Assembly: GCF_000382405.1 (NCBI RefSeq)
Contig: NZ_KB908255.1
Span: 473,370-537,369 of the forward strand
Length of the DNA stretch: 64,000 nt
DNA from: Mycobacterium sp. 141
GTDB taxonomy: Bacteria > Actinomycetota > Actinomycetes > Mycobacteriales > Mycobacteriaceae
Direction: 5' to 3'
Positions 1-9,544 of the stretch are shown here, piece by piece. The notes under the pieces were generated by a model, which saw only the letters and a program-made list of their open reading frames with translations, did no database searches and was not told the origin of the DNA. The position numbers were made by a program, and so were the translations under genes. Position 1 is the first letter of the stretch; each line of letters opens with the position of its first letter.

Positions 1-419
1 AGCGTCACGATCAGGCCACCGGCGGAGTGGCCGCAGAGGCAGACTCGGGCACCGCCGGTGTCGGCGGCGATGATCTCCAACGCCCGGACCAGTTCGGCGT
101 CGTAACGGCTCAGGTCGGTCGTGAAGTGCGGGGTCTGGCCCTCGCGCCGGGACCGGCCGCACTTGTGCAGATCGATCGCGTAAAAGGCGAATCCACGCTC
201 GGCGAACCGGTCGGCGAGCTCGGTGTGGAAGAAATAGTCGGTGTAGCCGTGCAGGGCCAGGACCGAATGCCCGGCGCCACCGGCAGTGCCGCCGTCACCC
301 CGGCGCACCAGCGTGGCGACCAGATCGCCCTCGCCGTCAGGATCCGACCCGAGCGCGATCGTGTGCTGCCAGAAGCCGGGTAGTACATCCGGCACCCAAA
401 CGGGCTCCCGTGACGTCAC
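1..419 (-). CDS. alpha/beta hydrolase, cut by the left window edge
   Basis: This is the N-terminal 139 codons of a hydrolase of the serine aminopeptidase S33 / lysophospholipase type, running off the left edge. A GTG start at 419 follows a reasonable ribosome site (AGGGTGA, about 6 nt away). Visible elements are the first strand followed by [12 protein letters not shown] (oxyanion region), the segment [12 protein letters not shown], and the nucleophile elbow GHSAGG close to the edge, which supplies the catalytic serine. The acid and histidine lie outside the window. It is transcribed divergently from mqo, as the Rv2854-type gene is in M. tuberculosis. The substrate cannot be read from the sequence. 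Confidence 0.85.
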   Translation of the reverse strand, partial: MTSREPVWVPDVLPGFWQHTIALGSDPDGEGDLVATLVRRGDGGTAGGAGHSVLALHGYTDYFFHTELADRFAERGFAFYAIDLHKCGRSRREGQTPHFTTDLSRYDAELVRALEIIAADTGGARVCLCGHSAGGLIVT

Positions 420-574
420 GGGTTCACCCTACTGGCGGTAGCGGCTGCTGGGGTGACCGACAGCACTGGTACGCCCGCTCACCGATTGGTCGGGTCACGA
501 TAATCTTGGCAGGAGAAACAGCCGTCGAAGTGACGCGCGCTGCAACATCGCAACATGAAGGACGAGCGATTCAG

Positions 575-2077
575 GTGTCTGACGCAAAGGTAGCTGGGAC
601 CGAGAAGACCGACGTCGTCCTGGTGGGTGCGGGGATCATGAGCGCCACGTTGGGTGCGTTGCTCCGCCTGCTGGAACCGGACTGGTCCATCACCCTCGTC
701 GAGCGCCTGGACGCCGCCGCCGCCGAGAGCAGCGACCCGTGGAACAACGCGGGCACCGGGCACTCCGCGCTGTGTGAGCTCAACTACACCCCGGAGAGCA
801 CCGGCGGCACCATCGACATCGCCAAGGCCGTCAACATCAACGAGCAGTTCCAGGTGTCGCGGCAGTTCTGGGCCTACGCGGCCGAGAACGGCGTGTTGCC
901 CGATGTCCGCAGTTTCCTCAACCCGATCCCGCATGTCGGCTTCGTGCATGGCGCGCAGAACGTCGACTACCTCAAGCGCCGCTACGACGCGCTGGTGGGA
1001 AATCCGCTGTTCGCCTCGATGGAGTTCATTGACGACAAGGATGAGTTCTCTCGTCGGCTGCCGCTCATGGCCAAGGGCCGCGACTTCTCCGACCCGGTGG
1101 CGTTGAATTGGACCCAGACCGGTACCGACATCGACTTCGGCTCGCTGTCGCGCCAGCTGATCGGTTTCGCGGCGCAGCGCGGTATGGACACGCTGTTCGG
1201 ACAAGAGGTGCGCGATCTGCACAAGGAATCCGACGGCAGTTGGACGGTCAAGGTTGTCAACCGTCGCACCGGCACCAAGCGCAAGATCAACGCCAAGTTC
1301 GTGTTCGTCGGCGCCGGGGGCGGGGCGCTGCCGCTGCTGCAGAAATCCGGCATCCCGGAGGCCAAAGGGTTCGGCGGGTTCCCGGTCGGTGGGGCATTCC
1401 TGCGTACCGACAACCCGGCGTTGACCGCAGCACATCAAGCCAAGGTGTACGGGCTGCCCCCACTGGGTGCCCCACCGATGTCGGTGCCGCACCTGGACAC
1501 CCGCGTGATCAACGGCAAGTCGTGGCTGCTGTTCGGCCCGTTCGCGGGGTGGTCACCCAAGTTCCTCAAGCAGGGCAAGGTCACCGACCTGCCGTTGTCG
1601 GTCAAGCCCAACAACATCATGTCGATGCTGGGGGTCGGGTTCACCGAGATCGGTCTGGTGAACTACCTCGTCGGCCAGCTGTTGCTGAGCGAGGCTGACC
1701 GGGTCGACACGCTGCGTGAATTCGCGCCCAGCGCAGTCGATTCCGATTGGGAGCTGGACGTCGCCGGACAGCGCGTGCAGGTGATTCGGCGTAACGGCGC
1801 CGGCGGTGTGCTCGAATTCGGCACCACTGTGCTCTCCGCGTCCGACGGCAGCATCGCCGGCCTCCTGGGTGCGTCGCCCGGGGCGTCCACCGCCGTGCCT
1901 GCCATGCTCAACGTGCTCGAACGGTGCTTCGCCGACCGCTATGCGGGCTGGACGCCCAAGCTCAAGGAGATGGTGCCGTCACTGGGCACCAAACTGTCCG
2001 ATGAGCCCAAGCTGTACGAGGAGGTGTGGGCGTGGGGTACCCGGGCGTTGCAGCTCGACACCCCGGCCGACGCGTGA
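575..2077 (+). CDS. mqo: malate:quinone oxidoreductase
   Basis: Membrane-associated FAD enzyme that oxidises malate to oxaloacetate and passes electrons to the quinone pool, linking the TCA cycle to respiration. The protein of about 500 aa opens with a Rossmann FAD-binding stretch ([14 protein letters not shown], near residue 12) and contains the family segments [18 protein letters not shown] and [16 protein letters not shown] chose the GTG at 575 because similarity to the family begins right after it; the frame stays open further upstream to an ATG at 410, which would add 55 unconserved residues. It is followed 13 bp later by a GNAT gene and then cobalamin genes, the usual mycobacterial order. 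Confidence 0.95.
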   Translation: MSDAKVAGTEKTDVVLVGAGIMSATLGALLRLLEPDWSITLVERLDAAAAESSDPWNNAGTGHSALCELNYTPESTGGTIDIAKAVNINEQFQVSRQFWAYAAENGVLPDVRSFLNPIPHVGFVHGAQNVDYLKRRYDALVGNPLFASMEFIDDKDEFSRRLPLMAKGRDFSDPVALNWTQTGTDIDFGSLSRQLIGFAAQRGMDTLFGQEVRDLHKESDGSWTVKVVNRRTGTKRKINAKFVFVGAGGGALPLLQKSGIPEAKGFGGFPVGGAFLRTDNPALTAAHQAKVYGLPPLGAPPMSVPHLDTRVINGKSWLLFGPFAGWSPKFLKQGKVTDLPLSVKPNNIMSMLGVGFTEIGLVNYLVGQLLLSEADRVDTLREFAPSAVDSDWELDVAGQRVQVIRRNGAGGVLEFGTTVLSASDGSIAGLLGASPGASTAVPAMLNVLERCFADRYAGWTPKLKEMVPSLGTKLSDEPKLYEEVWAWGTRALQLDTPADA

Positions 2078-2090
2078 CGGCGGTAGGCAT

Positions 2091-2576
2091 ATGACCGTCG
2101 CTCCTCGTCGCAGCTGGGCCAAGGACCTCGACGCCGCAACGCTTTACGAGTTGCTCAAGCTGCGGATCGAGGTTTTCGTGGTGGAGCAGGCATGCCCATA
2201 TCCCGAGCTGGATGGTCGTGACCTGCTCGCGGAAACCCGGCACTTCTGGCTCGAAGACCGCTACGGCGAGGTGGTCTCCACGCTGCGGCTGATGGAGGAA
2301 CATCCCGGAGGGGAGAAGGCTTTTCGGATCGGGCGGGTGTGCACCAAGCGTGATGCGCGTGGCCAGGGGCATGCCGCCCGGCTGATGCAGGCCGCCCTGG
2401 CCGAGGTCGGCGACTATCCGTGCCACATCGACGCCCAGACCTATCTTGAGGAGATGTACTCCCGCCACGGCTTCGTGCGTGACGGGGACGAATATCTCGA
2501 TGACGGCATCCCGCATGTGCCGATGGTGCGCCCCGGTGCCCGTAGCGACGAGCGCTTGCGCGAGGAGCCGATGTGA
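2091..2576 (+). CDS. GNAT family N-acetyltransferase (ElaA-like)
   Basis: The predicted 161-aa acetyltransferase resembles the ElaA branch of the GNAT fold. It has the early segment LLKLRIEVFVVEQACPYPELDGRD and the acetyl-CoA binding loop RIGRVCTKRDARGQGHAARL (motif A, R-x-x-G-x-A/G type). The substrate is unknown. The start is the ATG at 2091, 13 bp after mqo. Its last residues (DERLREEPM) are encoded by the first unit of a 32-bp tandem repeat that runs on into the next gene, so the C-terminal nine residues are probably repeat-derived and not part of the fold. It is the Rv2851c equivalent by position. Confidence 0.85.
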   Translation: MTVAPRRSWAKDLDAATLYELLKLRIEVFVVEQACPYPELDGRDLLAETRHFWLEDRYGEVVSTLRLMEEHPGGEKAFRIGRVCTKRDARGQGHAARLMQAALAEVGDYPCHIDAQTYLEEMYSRHGFVRDGDEYLDDGIPHVPMVRPGARSDERLREEPM

Positions 2577-2652
2577 CTGACGAGCGCTTGCGCGAGGAGC
2601 CGATATGACCGACGAGCGCTTGCGCGAGGAGCCGATATGACTGACGAGCGCT
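2546..2652 (+). repeat. 32-bp tandem repeat forming overlapping leader minicistrons
   Basis: About three and a half units with a 32-bp period. Each carries GACGAGCGCTT, then GAGGAG (a strong Shine-Dalgarno), then a start codon 6 nt later. Starts lie at 2573 (GTG), 2605 (ATG) and 2637 (ATG). The first two open the 11-codon frame [12 protein letters not shown], each stopping with TGA that overlaps the next start as ATGA. The third start is the chelatase gene itself. The result is a ladder of translationally coupled micro-ORFs. Confidence 0.9.
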
Positions 2653-4517
2653 TCATGACCCGGCACGCCTATCCGTTCAGTGCGATCGTCGGGCAGGACC
2701 GACTACGTCTCGCCTTGGTGTTGTGCGCGGTGCGGCCCGAGATCGGCGGGGTGCTGATCCGCGGCGAGAAGGGCACCGCCAAGTCGACCGCGGTGCGCGC
2801 ACTGGCGACGGTGCTGTCTGCGGTCGATGACGATGCGAGGCTCGTCGAGCTGCCGATCGGCGCGACCGAGGACCGAGTGGTCGGTTCACTGGATCTGCAG
2901 AAGGTGCTCCGCGACGGCGAACACGCATTCTCGCCGGGTCTGCTGGCCAGGGCCCACGGTGGGGTGCTCTACGTCGACGAGGTGAATCTGCTGCACGACC
3001 ATCTTGTCGACGTGCTGCTGGATGCCGCCGCGATGGGCCGGGTGCACGTTGAGCGCGACGGCATCTCGCACTCGCATGAGGCCCGGTTCGTGCTGATCGG
3101 CACGATGAACCCCGAGGAGGGTGAACTGCGGCCGCAGCTGCTGGACCGGTTCGGGTTGACGGTCGACGTCGCGGCGTCGCGTGACGTCGAGGTGCGGGTC
3201 GAGGTGATCCGGGCCCGGATGGACTTCGAGGCCGATCCCGAGGCGTTCGTGCGTCGTTACGCCGAGGCCGACGCGCAGGTGTCCAGGAAAATCGCCGAGG
3301 CGCGGGTCGCAGTGAACTCAGTTGTGTTGCCCGACAATGAATTACGCCGTATTGCTGCACTGTGTGCGGCGTTCGACGTCGACGGTATGCGGGCCGATCT
3401 GGTGGTGGCCCGCACGGCGGTGGCGCATGCCGCGTGGCGTGGGGCGATGACGGTCGAGGAAGAAGACGTCCGGGTGGCCGCCGAATTGGCATTACCGCAT
3501 CGGCGTCGCCGCGATCCGTTCGATGATCCCGGGTTGGATCCCGAACGTCTGGACGAGGCCATGACGCAGGCGGCCGAGGCCGCGTCACCGCCGAGCGTTG
3601 ACGACGATCCCGAGTTAGACCCCAATCCGCCCGGTGGCGGTGGTGGATCTGGTGCTTCCCCGGAAAGTCAACCTTCACAAGGTAATTCGAAGTCCGCGCC
3701 GAACCGCCCCAGCGCGCCGCCCGCGGCGGTGTTCCGGACCAAGGCGCTGGTGGTGCCCGGAGTCGGTGAGGGTGCGCCGGGCCGACGGTCGCGGGCACGC
3801 AATCGCACCGGGACGCCGATCGCGGCCACGGCCGAACCGGGTGCCGGGCAGGGCCTGCACGTGTTCGGCACGCTGCTGGCTGCAGCCGGTCGGCAGCGGC
3901 AGCCGGGCCGGGCCCGCCCGGCGCCCGATGACGTGCGGCGCGCGATCCGTGAGGGCCGCGAAGGCAACCTGGTGATCTTCGTCGTCGACGCGTCCGGGTC
4001 GATGGCCGCGCGCGATCGCATGTCGGCCGTGGGTGGTGCGACGCTGTCCTTGCTGCGCGATGCTTATCAGCGCCGGGACAAGGTCGCGGTCATCACTTTC
4101 CGTCAGCAGGACGCGCGGGTGCTGTTGCCGCCGACGTCCTCGGTGCACATAGCCAGCCGACGCTTGGCGCGTTTCGACACCGGCGGGAAAACCCCACTGG
4201 CACAAGGCTTATTGGCGGCCCGCGACGTGGTGGTGCGAGAGCGGGCCCGGGACCGGGCGCGACGTCCACTGGTGGTATTGCTCACCGACGGCCGGGCCAC
4301 CGGCGGTCCCGACCCGCTGGGCCGTACCCGCACGGCCGCCGCGCTCCTGGTCGCCGAAGGGGCGGCGGCTGTCGTGGTGGACTGCGAAACGTCTTTCGTG
4401 CGGCTGGGTTTGGCGGGGCAACTGGCCGATCAACTCGGCGCCCCTGCCGTGCGACTGGAACAGCTGCACGCCGACAGCCTGACCCGGCTCGTCACGGCCC
4501 GGGCCGACGCCGCGTAG
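2637..4517 (+). CDS. magnesium/cobalt chelatase-type ATPase, fused I and D subunits
   Basis: The 626-aa protein has an N-terminal AAA+ ATPase with Walker [13 protein letters not shown] (near residue 43) and Walker [11 protein letters not shown] Pro/Gly-rich linker of roughly 100 residues follows, then a C-terminal von Willebrand A domain with the MIDAS motif [10 protein letters not shown] (near residue 448). This is the ChlI-ChlD fusion architecture of Rv2850c. Because cobO, cobB and cysG follow, the likely role is powering metal insertion into a corrin or porphyrinoid ring, perhaps with CobN; that is inference from context. The ATG at 2637 is the third start of the leader repeat; homology begins at about residue 9. 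Confidence 0.9.
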   Translation: MTDERFMTRHAYPFSAIVGQDRLRLALVLCAVRPEIGGVLIRGEKGTAKSTAVRALATVLSAVDDDARLVELPIGATEDRVVGSLDLQKVLRDGEHAFSPGLLARAHGGVLYVDEVNLLHDHLVDVLLDAAAMGRVHVERDGISHSHEARFVLIGTMNPEEGELRPQLLDRFGLTVDVAASRDVEVRVEVIRARMDFEADPEAFVRRYAEADAQVSRKIAEARVAVNSVVLPDNELRRIAALCAAFDVDGMRADLVVARTAVAHAAWRGAMTVEEEDVRVAAELALPHRRRRDPFDDPGLDPERLDEAMTQAAEAASPPSVDDDPELDPNPPGGGGGSGASPESQPSQGNSKSAPNRPSAPPAAVFRTKALVVPGVGEGAPGRRSRARNRTGTPIAATAEPGAGQGLHVFGTLLAAAGRQRQPGRARPAPDDVRRAIREGREGNLVIFVVDASGSMAARDRMSAVGGATLSLLRDAYQRRDKVAVITFRQQDARVLLPPTSSVHIASRRLARFDTGGKTPLAQGLLAARDVVVRERARDRARRPLVVLLTDGRATGGPDPLGRTRTAAALLVAEGAAAVVVDCETSFVRLGLAGQLADQLGAPAVRLEQLHADSLTRLVTARADAA

Positions 4518-4530
4518 AGAGGGGCCGCCC

Positions 4531-5145
4531 ATGCCTCAGGGCCAGCCGCTGACCGTTCCCGACGACGGGCTGACCACCAAAGCCCGTCGCAACGCACCCC
4601 TGCTGGCTGTGCACACGGGGCCGGGTAAGGGGAAATCCACCGCTGCCTTCGGTATGGCACTGCGGGCGTGGAATCAGGGGTTCCGCGTTGCGGTGTTCCA
4701 GTTCGTCAAGAGCGCGAAGTGGAAGGTGGGGGAGGAGGCCGCGTTCCGTGAGCTCGGCCGGCTGCATGACGAACACGGCACCGGTGGGCCGGTGGAATGG
4801 CACAAGATGGGCTCGGGTTGGTCATGGACTCGCAAGCACGGCACCGACATCGACCACGCCGCGGCGGCCGCGGACGGGTGGGCCGAGATCACCCGTAGGC
4901 TGGCCGCCGAGCAGCACGACTTCTACGTGCTCGACGAGTTCACCTACCCGCTCAAGTGGGGTTGGGTGGATGTCTCCGATGTTGTTGCGACCCTTACCGC
5001 GCGCCCCGGCACACAGCACGTGGTGATCACCGGTCGCGATGCTCCGCAAGAACTGGTCGGCGCTGCCGACCTCGTCACTGAGATGGCCAAGATCAAGCAC
5101 CCCATGGATGCCGGCCGTAAGGGCCAGAAGGGCATCGAGTGGTAG
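4531..5145 (+). CDS. cobO: corrinoid adenosyltransferase
   Basis: Cytosolic enzyme that transfers the adenosyl group of ATP to the cobalt of cob(I)yrinic acid a,c-diamide or cobinamide in the aerobic cobalamin pathway. The 204-aa protein has the P-loop HTGPGKGKSTAAFG near residue 29, the block FVKSAKWKVGEEAAF, and the acidic segment YVLDEFTYPLKWGW typical of CobO/CobA. It starts 13 bp after the chelatase gene and is followed by a strong hairpin before cobB. Confidence 0.96.
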   Translation: MPQGQPLTVPDDGLTTKARRNAPLLAVHTGPGKGKSTAAFGMALRAWNQGFRVAVFQFVKSAKWKVGEEAAFRELGRLHDEHGTGGPVEWHKMGSGWSWTRKHGTDIDHAAAAADGWAEITRRLAAEQHDFYVLDEFTYPLKWGWVDVSDVVATLTARPGTQHVVITGRDAPQELVGAADLVTEMAKIKHPMDAGRKGQKGIEW

Positions 5146-5159
5146 CAGGACGGCGATGG

Positions 5160-5186
5160 CGCACGCTCGCAGGTGTCGAGCGTGCG
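5160..5186 (+). terminator. stem-loop after cobO
   Basis: Perfect 10-bp inverted repeat CGCACGCTCG ... CGAGCGTGCG with a 7-nt loop, 14 bp downstream of the cobO stop and 65 bp before cobB. There is no T-run, which is usual for mycobacterial terminators. It could terminate or attenuate between cobO and cobB, or protect the cobO mRNA end. Confidence 0.55.
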
Positions 5187-5250
5187 GGCGATGCCGGTGT
5201 GAGGCGGCGTGTCGGGCAACAGACGTGCACGCTCGCGGTGCTGAGGTGAG

Positions 5251-6633
5251 GTGAGCACCAGAACCAGCACCACGACGCCGGCGGTGGTCATCGCTGCACC
5301 GGCCTCAGGCAGCGGAAAGACAACGGTGGCAACAGGTCTGATCGGCGCGCTGGGTCGGGCCGGGGACACGGTGGCGCCGTTCAAGGTCGGCCCGGATTTC
5401 ATCGATCCCGGTTACCACGCCCTGGCTGCCGGCCGACCGGGACGCAACCTCGATCCGGTGCTGGTCGGCACCGAGCTGATCGGTCCGCTGTACCGACACG
5501 GCAGTTGCGGTGCGGACATCGCCGTCATCGAGGGGGTGATGGGACTGTTCGACGGGCGCATCGATGATCGGATGCACGGCACGCCCCGGGGTTCCACCGC
5601 ACAGGTGGCCGGTCTGCTGGGCGCCCCCGTGGTGCTGGTGGTCGATGCGCGTGGGCAGAGTCACAGCGTGGCCGCACTGCTGCACGGCTTCGCGACCTTC
5701 GACCCCGACGTGCACATTGCCGGGGTCATCCTCAACCGGGTCGGATCGGCCCGGCACGAGCAGGTGCTGCGACAGGCCTGTGAGCAAGCCGGGGTACCGG
5801 TGTTCGGTGTCATCCCGCGCGACGACGAACTATCTGTTCCGTCAAGGCATCTGGGTCTCGTCACGGCCGTAGAGCACGGCCGTCGCGCCACCGCTGCGGT
5901 GGCGGCGATGACCGCGCTGGTGGCCCGTCATGTCGACCTCGCAGCGGTGCGTTCCGTCGCCGCGGCACACGTGGCCGCCGAGCCGTGGTCGCCGGTCGCT
6001 GCCCGGCCGGTGGCCGAGATCACGGTTGCGCTCGCGGCAGGCAAAGCCTTCAGCTTCGGCTACGCCGAGCACGGTGAACTGCTGCGCGCGGCCGGTGCGG
6101 TCGTCGTCGAGTTCGATCCGCTGACCGACCCATTGCCGGCCGACACCGATGCGCTGGTACTGCCGGGCGGCTTCCCCGAGCAGTTCACCGCCGAATTGTC
6201 CGCCAACGACGTTGTGCGCGAGCAGATCCGCGATCTCGCCTGCCGTGGCGCGCCGGTACATGCCGAATGCGCCGGTCTGACCTATCTGCTCGATGATCTC
6301 GACGGGATTCCGATGTGCGGGGTCTTGCCCGGCTCGGCGCGGTTCACCGAACGGCTGACCCTCGGATACCGCGACGCCGTCGCGGTTGTAGATTCCTCGC
6401 TGCACGCCGCGGGCTATCGTGTCACCGGACACGAATTCCATCGCACCGCAGTGACTTTCACTGACACCCGGAATCCGGCCTGGGCGTTCACCGACGCACA
6501 GCGGCGGCCGGTTGCCGATGGGGCCGTACGGGGTGGGGTGCATGCGGGCTACCTGCACACCCACCCTGCTGCTCACCCGGAGGCCATCACCCGGTTCGTG
6601 GCGGCGGCGGCACGCTCTAAGCTCGGCGGGTGA
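5251..6633 (+). CDS. cobB: cobyrinic acid a,c-diamide synthase
   Basis: ATP- and glutamine-dependent amidotransferase that amidates the a and c side chains of the cobyrinate ring. The 460-aa protein has an N-terminal dethiobiotin synthetase-like ATPase with APASGSGKTTVATG near residue 15. The C-terminal triad-type glutaminase domain has LVLPGGFPEQ and the nucleophile block VHAECAGLTYLL (Cys near residue 345). The GTG start at 5251 gives the family length. It lies between cobO and cysG, as in other mycobacteria. Confidence 0.95.
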   Translation: MSTRTSTTTPAVVIAAPASGSGKTTVATGLIGALGRAGDTVAPFKVGPDFIDPGYHALAAGRPGRNLDPVLVGTELIGPLYRHGSCGADIAVIEGVMGLFDGRIDDRMHGTPRGSTAQVAGLLGAPVVLVVDARGQSHSVAALLHGFATFDPDVHIAGVILNRVGSARHEQVLRQACEQAGVPVFGVIPRDDELSVPSRHLGLVTAVEHGRRATAAVAAMTALVARHVDLAAVRSVAAAHVAAEPWSPVAARPVAEITVALAAGKAFSFGYAEHGELLRAAGAVVVEFDPLTDPLPADTDALVLPGGFPEQFTAELSANDVVREQIRDLACRGAPVHAECAGLTYLLDDLDGIPMCGVLPGSARFTERLTLGYRDAVAVVDSSLHAAGYRVTGHEFHRTAVTFTDTRNPAWAFTDAQRRPVADGAVRGGVHAGYLHTHPAAHPEAITRFVAAAARSKLGG

Positions 6634-6653
6634 TGCAGACGCGAGGAGCCAAA

Positions 6654-7874
6654 ATGACAGAGAACACCTATCTCGTCGGCCTGCGTTTGTCCGGTAAGAA
6701 GGTGGTTGTCGTCGGCGCCGGAACCGTTGCCCAGCGCCGACTGCCACTGCTGATCGCCAACGGCGCCGACGTGCACGTCATCGCCCGCGCCGCCACCCCG
6801 GCGGTGGAAGCGCTGGCTCAGAATGAGCCTGGGATCACCCTCGCGCTGCGGGATTTCCGGCCCGGGGACTTGGACGGCGCGTGGTATGTGATTGCGGCCA
6901 CCGACGATGGTGCTGTCAATGCGGCCGTCGCCGCTGAGGCCCAGCAACGCCGCATCTTCTGCGTGCGTGCCGACATCGCCCGCGAGGGTTCGGCCGTCAC
7001 CCCGGCAACCTTCGACTACGACGGACTGTCGGTGGGTGTGCTCGCCGGTGGGGAGCACCGCCGTTCCGCGGCGATCCGGTCGGCCATCCACGAGGCCCTG
7101 CAACGCGGTCTCATCACCGCGGAGATGACGGGGGAGACGCCCAGCGGGGTAGCCCTTGTGGGTGGGGGGCCTGGAGACCCCGAACTCATCACCGTGCGGG
7201 GACGGCGGCTGCTGGCCAGCGCCGACGTCGTCGTCGCCGACCGACTGGCGCCGCAGGATCTGCTCGCCGAGCTCGGGCCGCACGTCGAGGTGATCGACGC
7301 CGCCAAGATCCCCTACGGACGGGCGATGGCACAGGACGCGATCAATCAAGTGCTCATCGATCGGGCCAGGGCAGGCAAGTTCGTGGTGCGACTCAAAGGC
7401 GGCGACCCGTTCGTGTTCGCACGAGGCTACGAGGAGGTGTTGGCCTGCACCGAAGCCGGGATTCCGGTCACCGTCGTGCCGGGTGTGACCAGTGCCATAG
7501 CAGTTCCTGCGTTGACCGGCGTTCCGGTCACCCATCGCGGTCTCACCCACGAATTCGTGGTGGTCAGCGGCCATGTTGCGCCTGGGCACCCAGAATCGTT
7601 AGTGAATTGGAATGCACTGGCCCAGATGAGCGGCACCATCGTGCTGCTGATGGCCGTCGAACGCATCGAGTTGTTCGCCAAGGCCCTGCTCGATGGTGGC
7701 CGACCTGCGGATACGCCGGTCCTGGTCGTGCAGCACGGAAGTACGGTGGCTCAGCGGACGTTGCGGGCCACGCTCGGGGACGCGCCGGAGAAGATCCGCG
7801 AAGAGGGCATCCGACCCCCCGCGATCATCGTCATAGGGGCTGTGGCCGGGTTCGCGGGGGTAAAGGATTCTTAA
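6654..7874 (+). CDS. cysG: siroheme synthase / uroporphyrinogen-III methyltransferase
   Basis: Predicted to make siroheme or precorrin-2. The first 150 residues form a CysG-type dehydrogenase/ferrochelatase domain with a Rossmann loop (VVVVGAGTVAQRRLP). The rest is an SAM-dependent tetrapyrrole methyltransferase with VALVGGGPGDPELITVRG, the VVRLKGGDPFVFARG block and VVPGVTSAIAVPALTGVPVTHR. The ATG at 6654 is chosen because GAGGAG stands 8 nt upstream; 406 aa matches the family. It connects sulfite/nitrite reductase cofactor supply with the cobalamin genes upstream. Confidence 0.94.
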   Translation: MTENTYLVGLRLSGKKVVVVGAGTVAQRRLPLLIANGADVHVIARAATPAVEALAQNEPGITLALRDFRPGDLDGAWYVIAATDDGAVNAAVAAEAQQRRIFCVRADIAREGSAVTPATFDYDGLSVGVLAGGEHRRSAAIRSAIHEALQRGLITAEMTGETPSGVALVGGGPGDPELITVRGRRLLASADVVVADRLAPQDLLAELGPHVEVIDAAKIPYGRAMAQDAINQVLIDRARAGKFVVRLKGGDPFVFARGYEEVLACTEAGIPVTVVPGVTSAIAVPALTGVPVTHRGLTHEFVVVSGHVAPGHPESLVNWNALAQMSGTIVLLMAVERIELFAKALLDGGRPADTPVLVVQHGSTVAQRTLRATLGDAPEKIREEGIRPPAIIVIGAVAGFAGVKDS

Positions 7875-7875
7875 G

Positions 7876-7891
7876 ATTACTGTAAGGTAAT
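7876..7891. promoter_or_regulatory. AT-rich inverted repeat before efpA
   Basis: In the 22-bp gap before efpA, ATTAC and GTAAT form an inverted repeat separated by 6 bp, in a stretch far richer in A+T than its surroundings, ending 5 bp before the efpA ATG. It may be an operator or a core promoter element; nothing identifies the protein that would bind it. Confidence 0.3.
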
Positions 7892-7896
7892 TCTCT

Positions 7897-9486
7897 ATGA
7901 CGGCTCTCAATGACGCAGAGCGCGCAGCAATGGACCGCGACGCCGGGGAGGACCGGGTTTTGCCGATGTACCAGGCGGCAGACAGCGACGGCGGCCAGTG
8001 CGAACGGGTTGCCTCGCGGCTCCCGGCCTGGATCCCGTCCTGGGGTTTCCTGTCGGCGGTCATCGCCATTGCAGGCATGCAGTTGCTCGCCACCATGGAC
8101 AGCACCGTCGCGATCGTTGCGCTGCCGAAGATTCAGGACGAGCTGAGCCTGTCCGACGCCGGACGCAGTTGGGTCATCACGGCCTACGTGCTCACCTTCG
8201 GTGGTCTGATGCTGCTGGGCGGACGGCTCGGCGACACCATCGGCCGCAAGCGCACCTTCATCGTCGGTGTCGCGCTGTTCACCATTGCCTCGATCCTGTG
8301 TGGCAGCGCGTGGAACGAGGCCACCATGGTGACCGCCCGGCTGCTGCAGGGCATCGGCGCCGCCATCGCCTCGCCCACCGGTCTGGCCCTGGTCGCCACC
8401 ACGTTCCCCAAGGGGCCGGCCCGAAACCTGGCCACCGCGGTGTTCGGTGCGATGACCGCCATCGGGTCGGTGATGGGACTGGTGGTCGGCGGGGCTCTCA
8501 CCGAGGTGTCCTGGCGCTGGGCCTTCATGGTCAACGTGCCTATCGGGCTGGTGATGCTCTACCTGGCCCGCACCGCGCTGCGGGAGACGCACCGCGAGCG
8601 GATGAAGCTGGACGCAGCAGGTGCGCTGCTGGCCACGCTGGCCTGCACGGCCGCGGTGTTCGCCTTCACGCAGGGCCCCGAGCGCGGCTGGCTCTCGCCC
8701 GTCACGCTCGGTTCGGGTGCGGCCGCCGCGGTCTTCGGTCTCGCCTTCCTCATCGCCGAACGCACTGCGGAGAACCCCGTGGTCCCGTTCGATCTGTTCC
8801 ACGAGCGCAACCGGCTCGCCACCTTCGCGGCGATCTTCCTCGCCGGCGGTGTGCTGTTCACCCTGACCGTGCTGATCGGCCTGTATGTGCAGGACATCCT
8901 CGGCTACACCGCGCTGCACGCGGGCATCGGCTTCATTCCGTTCGTGATCGGGATGGGCATCGGGCTCGGAGCGTCCTCGCAGGCCGTGCGATTCTTCTCG
9001 CCGCGGGTGTTGGTCATCGCCGGCGGAATCCTGGTATTGGGTGCGATGCTGTACGGCTCGACGCTGCATGCGGGCATCCCCTACTTTCCGAACCTGGTGA
9101 TTCCCATCACGGTCGGCGGCATCGGCATCGGCATGATCGTGGTGCCGCTGACCCTCGCGGCGATCGCCGGTGTGGGCTTCGACCGGATCGGCCCCGCCTC
9201 GGCGATCGCGCTGATGCTGCAGAGCCTCGGTGGCCCGCTGGTGCTGTCGGTGATTCAGGCCGTCATCACGTCGCGCACGCTCTACCTGGGCGGCACCACC
9301 GGCCCGGTGAAGAATATGAACCCGGCGCAGCTCGCCGCGCTGGACGCCGGCTACACCTACGGCCTGCTGTGGGTGGCGGCGGTGGCGGTCCTGGTCGGCG
9401 GCGCTGCGCTGTTCATCGGCTACACCGCCGAGCAGGTGGCACATGCGCAGGACGTCAAGGAAGCGCTGGACGCCGGAGAGCTGTAG
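7897..9486 (+). CDS. efpA: EfpA-type MFS multidrug exporter, 14 TM segments
   Basis: Inner-membrane proton-driven exporter of the QacA/DHA2 branch, known in M. tuberculosis as an essential protein linked to drug tolerance. The 529-aa protein starts with a hydrophilic N-terminus of about 50 residues and then shows about 14 hydrophobic segments. The conserved signatures are [16 protein letters not shown] (motif D1 region), [14 protein letters not shown] (motif A) and [24 protein letters not shown] (motif C region). It sits alone between cysG and proS with a 22-bp AT-rich leader, so it probably has its own promoter. Confidence 0.95.
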   Translation: MTALNDAERAAMDRDAGEDRVLPMYQAADSDGGQCERVASRLPAWIPSWGFLSAVIAIAGMQLLATMDSTVAIVALPKIQDELSLSDAGRSWVITAYVLTFGGLMLLGGRLGDTIGRKRTFIVGVALFTIASILCGSAWNEATMVTARLLQGIGAAIASPTGLALVATTFPKGPARNLATAVFGAMTAIGSVMGLVVGGALTEVSWRWAFMVNVPIGLVMLYLARTALRETHRERMKLDAAGALLATLACTAAVFAFTQGPERGWLSPVTLGSGAAAAVFGLAFLIAERTAENPVVPFDLFHERNRLATFAAIFLAGGVLFTLTVLIGLYVQDILGYTALHAGIGFIPFVIGMGIGLGASSQAVRFFSPRVLVIAGGILVLGAMLYGSTLHAGIPYFPNLVIPITVGGIGIGMIVVPLTLAAIAGVGFDRIGPASAIALMLQSLGGPLVLSVIQAVITSRTLYLGGTTGPVKNMNPAQLAALDAGYTYGLLWVAAVAVLVGGAALFIGYTAEQVAHAQDVKEALDAGEL

Positions 9487-9544
9487 GCCTGCATCTGTAC
9501 CTGGCAGAGTCGGGACTGAGCCCCACGCTTTAAGGTTGTCGGCT

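Noticed and set aside
5146..5250. Cobalamin riboswitch between cobO and cobB
   Set aside because: The gap is too short and shows only a simple hairpin, without the conserved B12-box.
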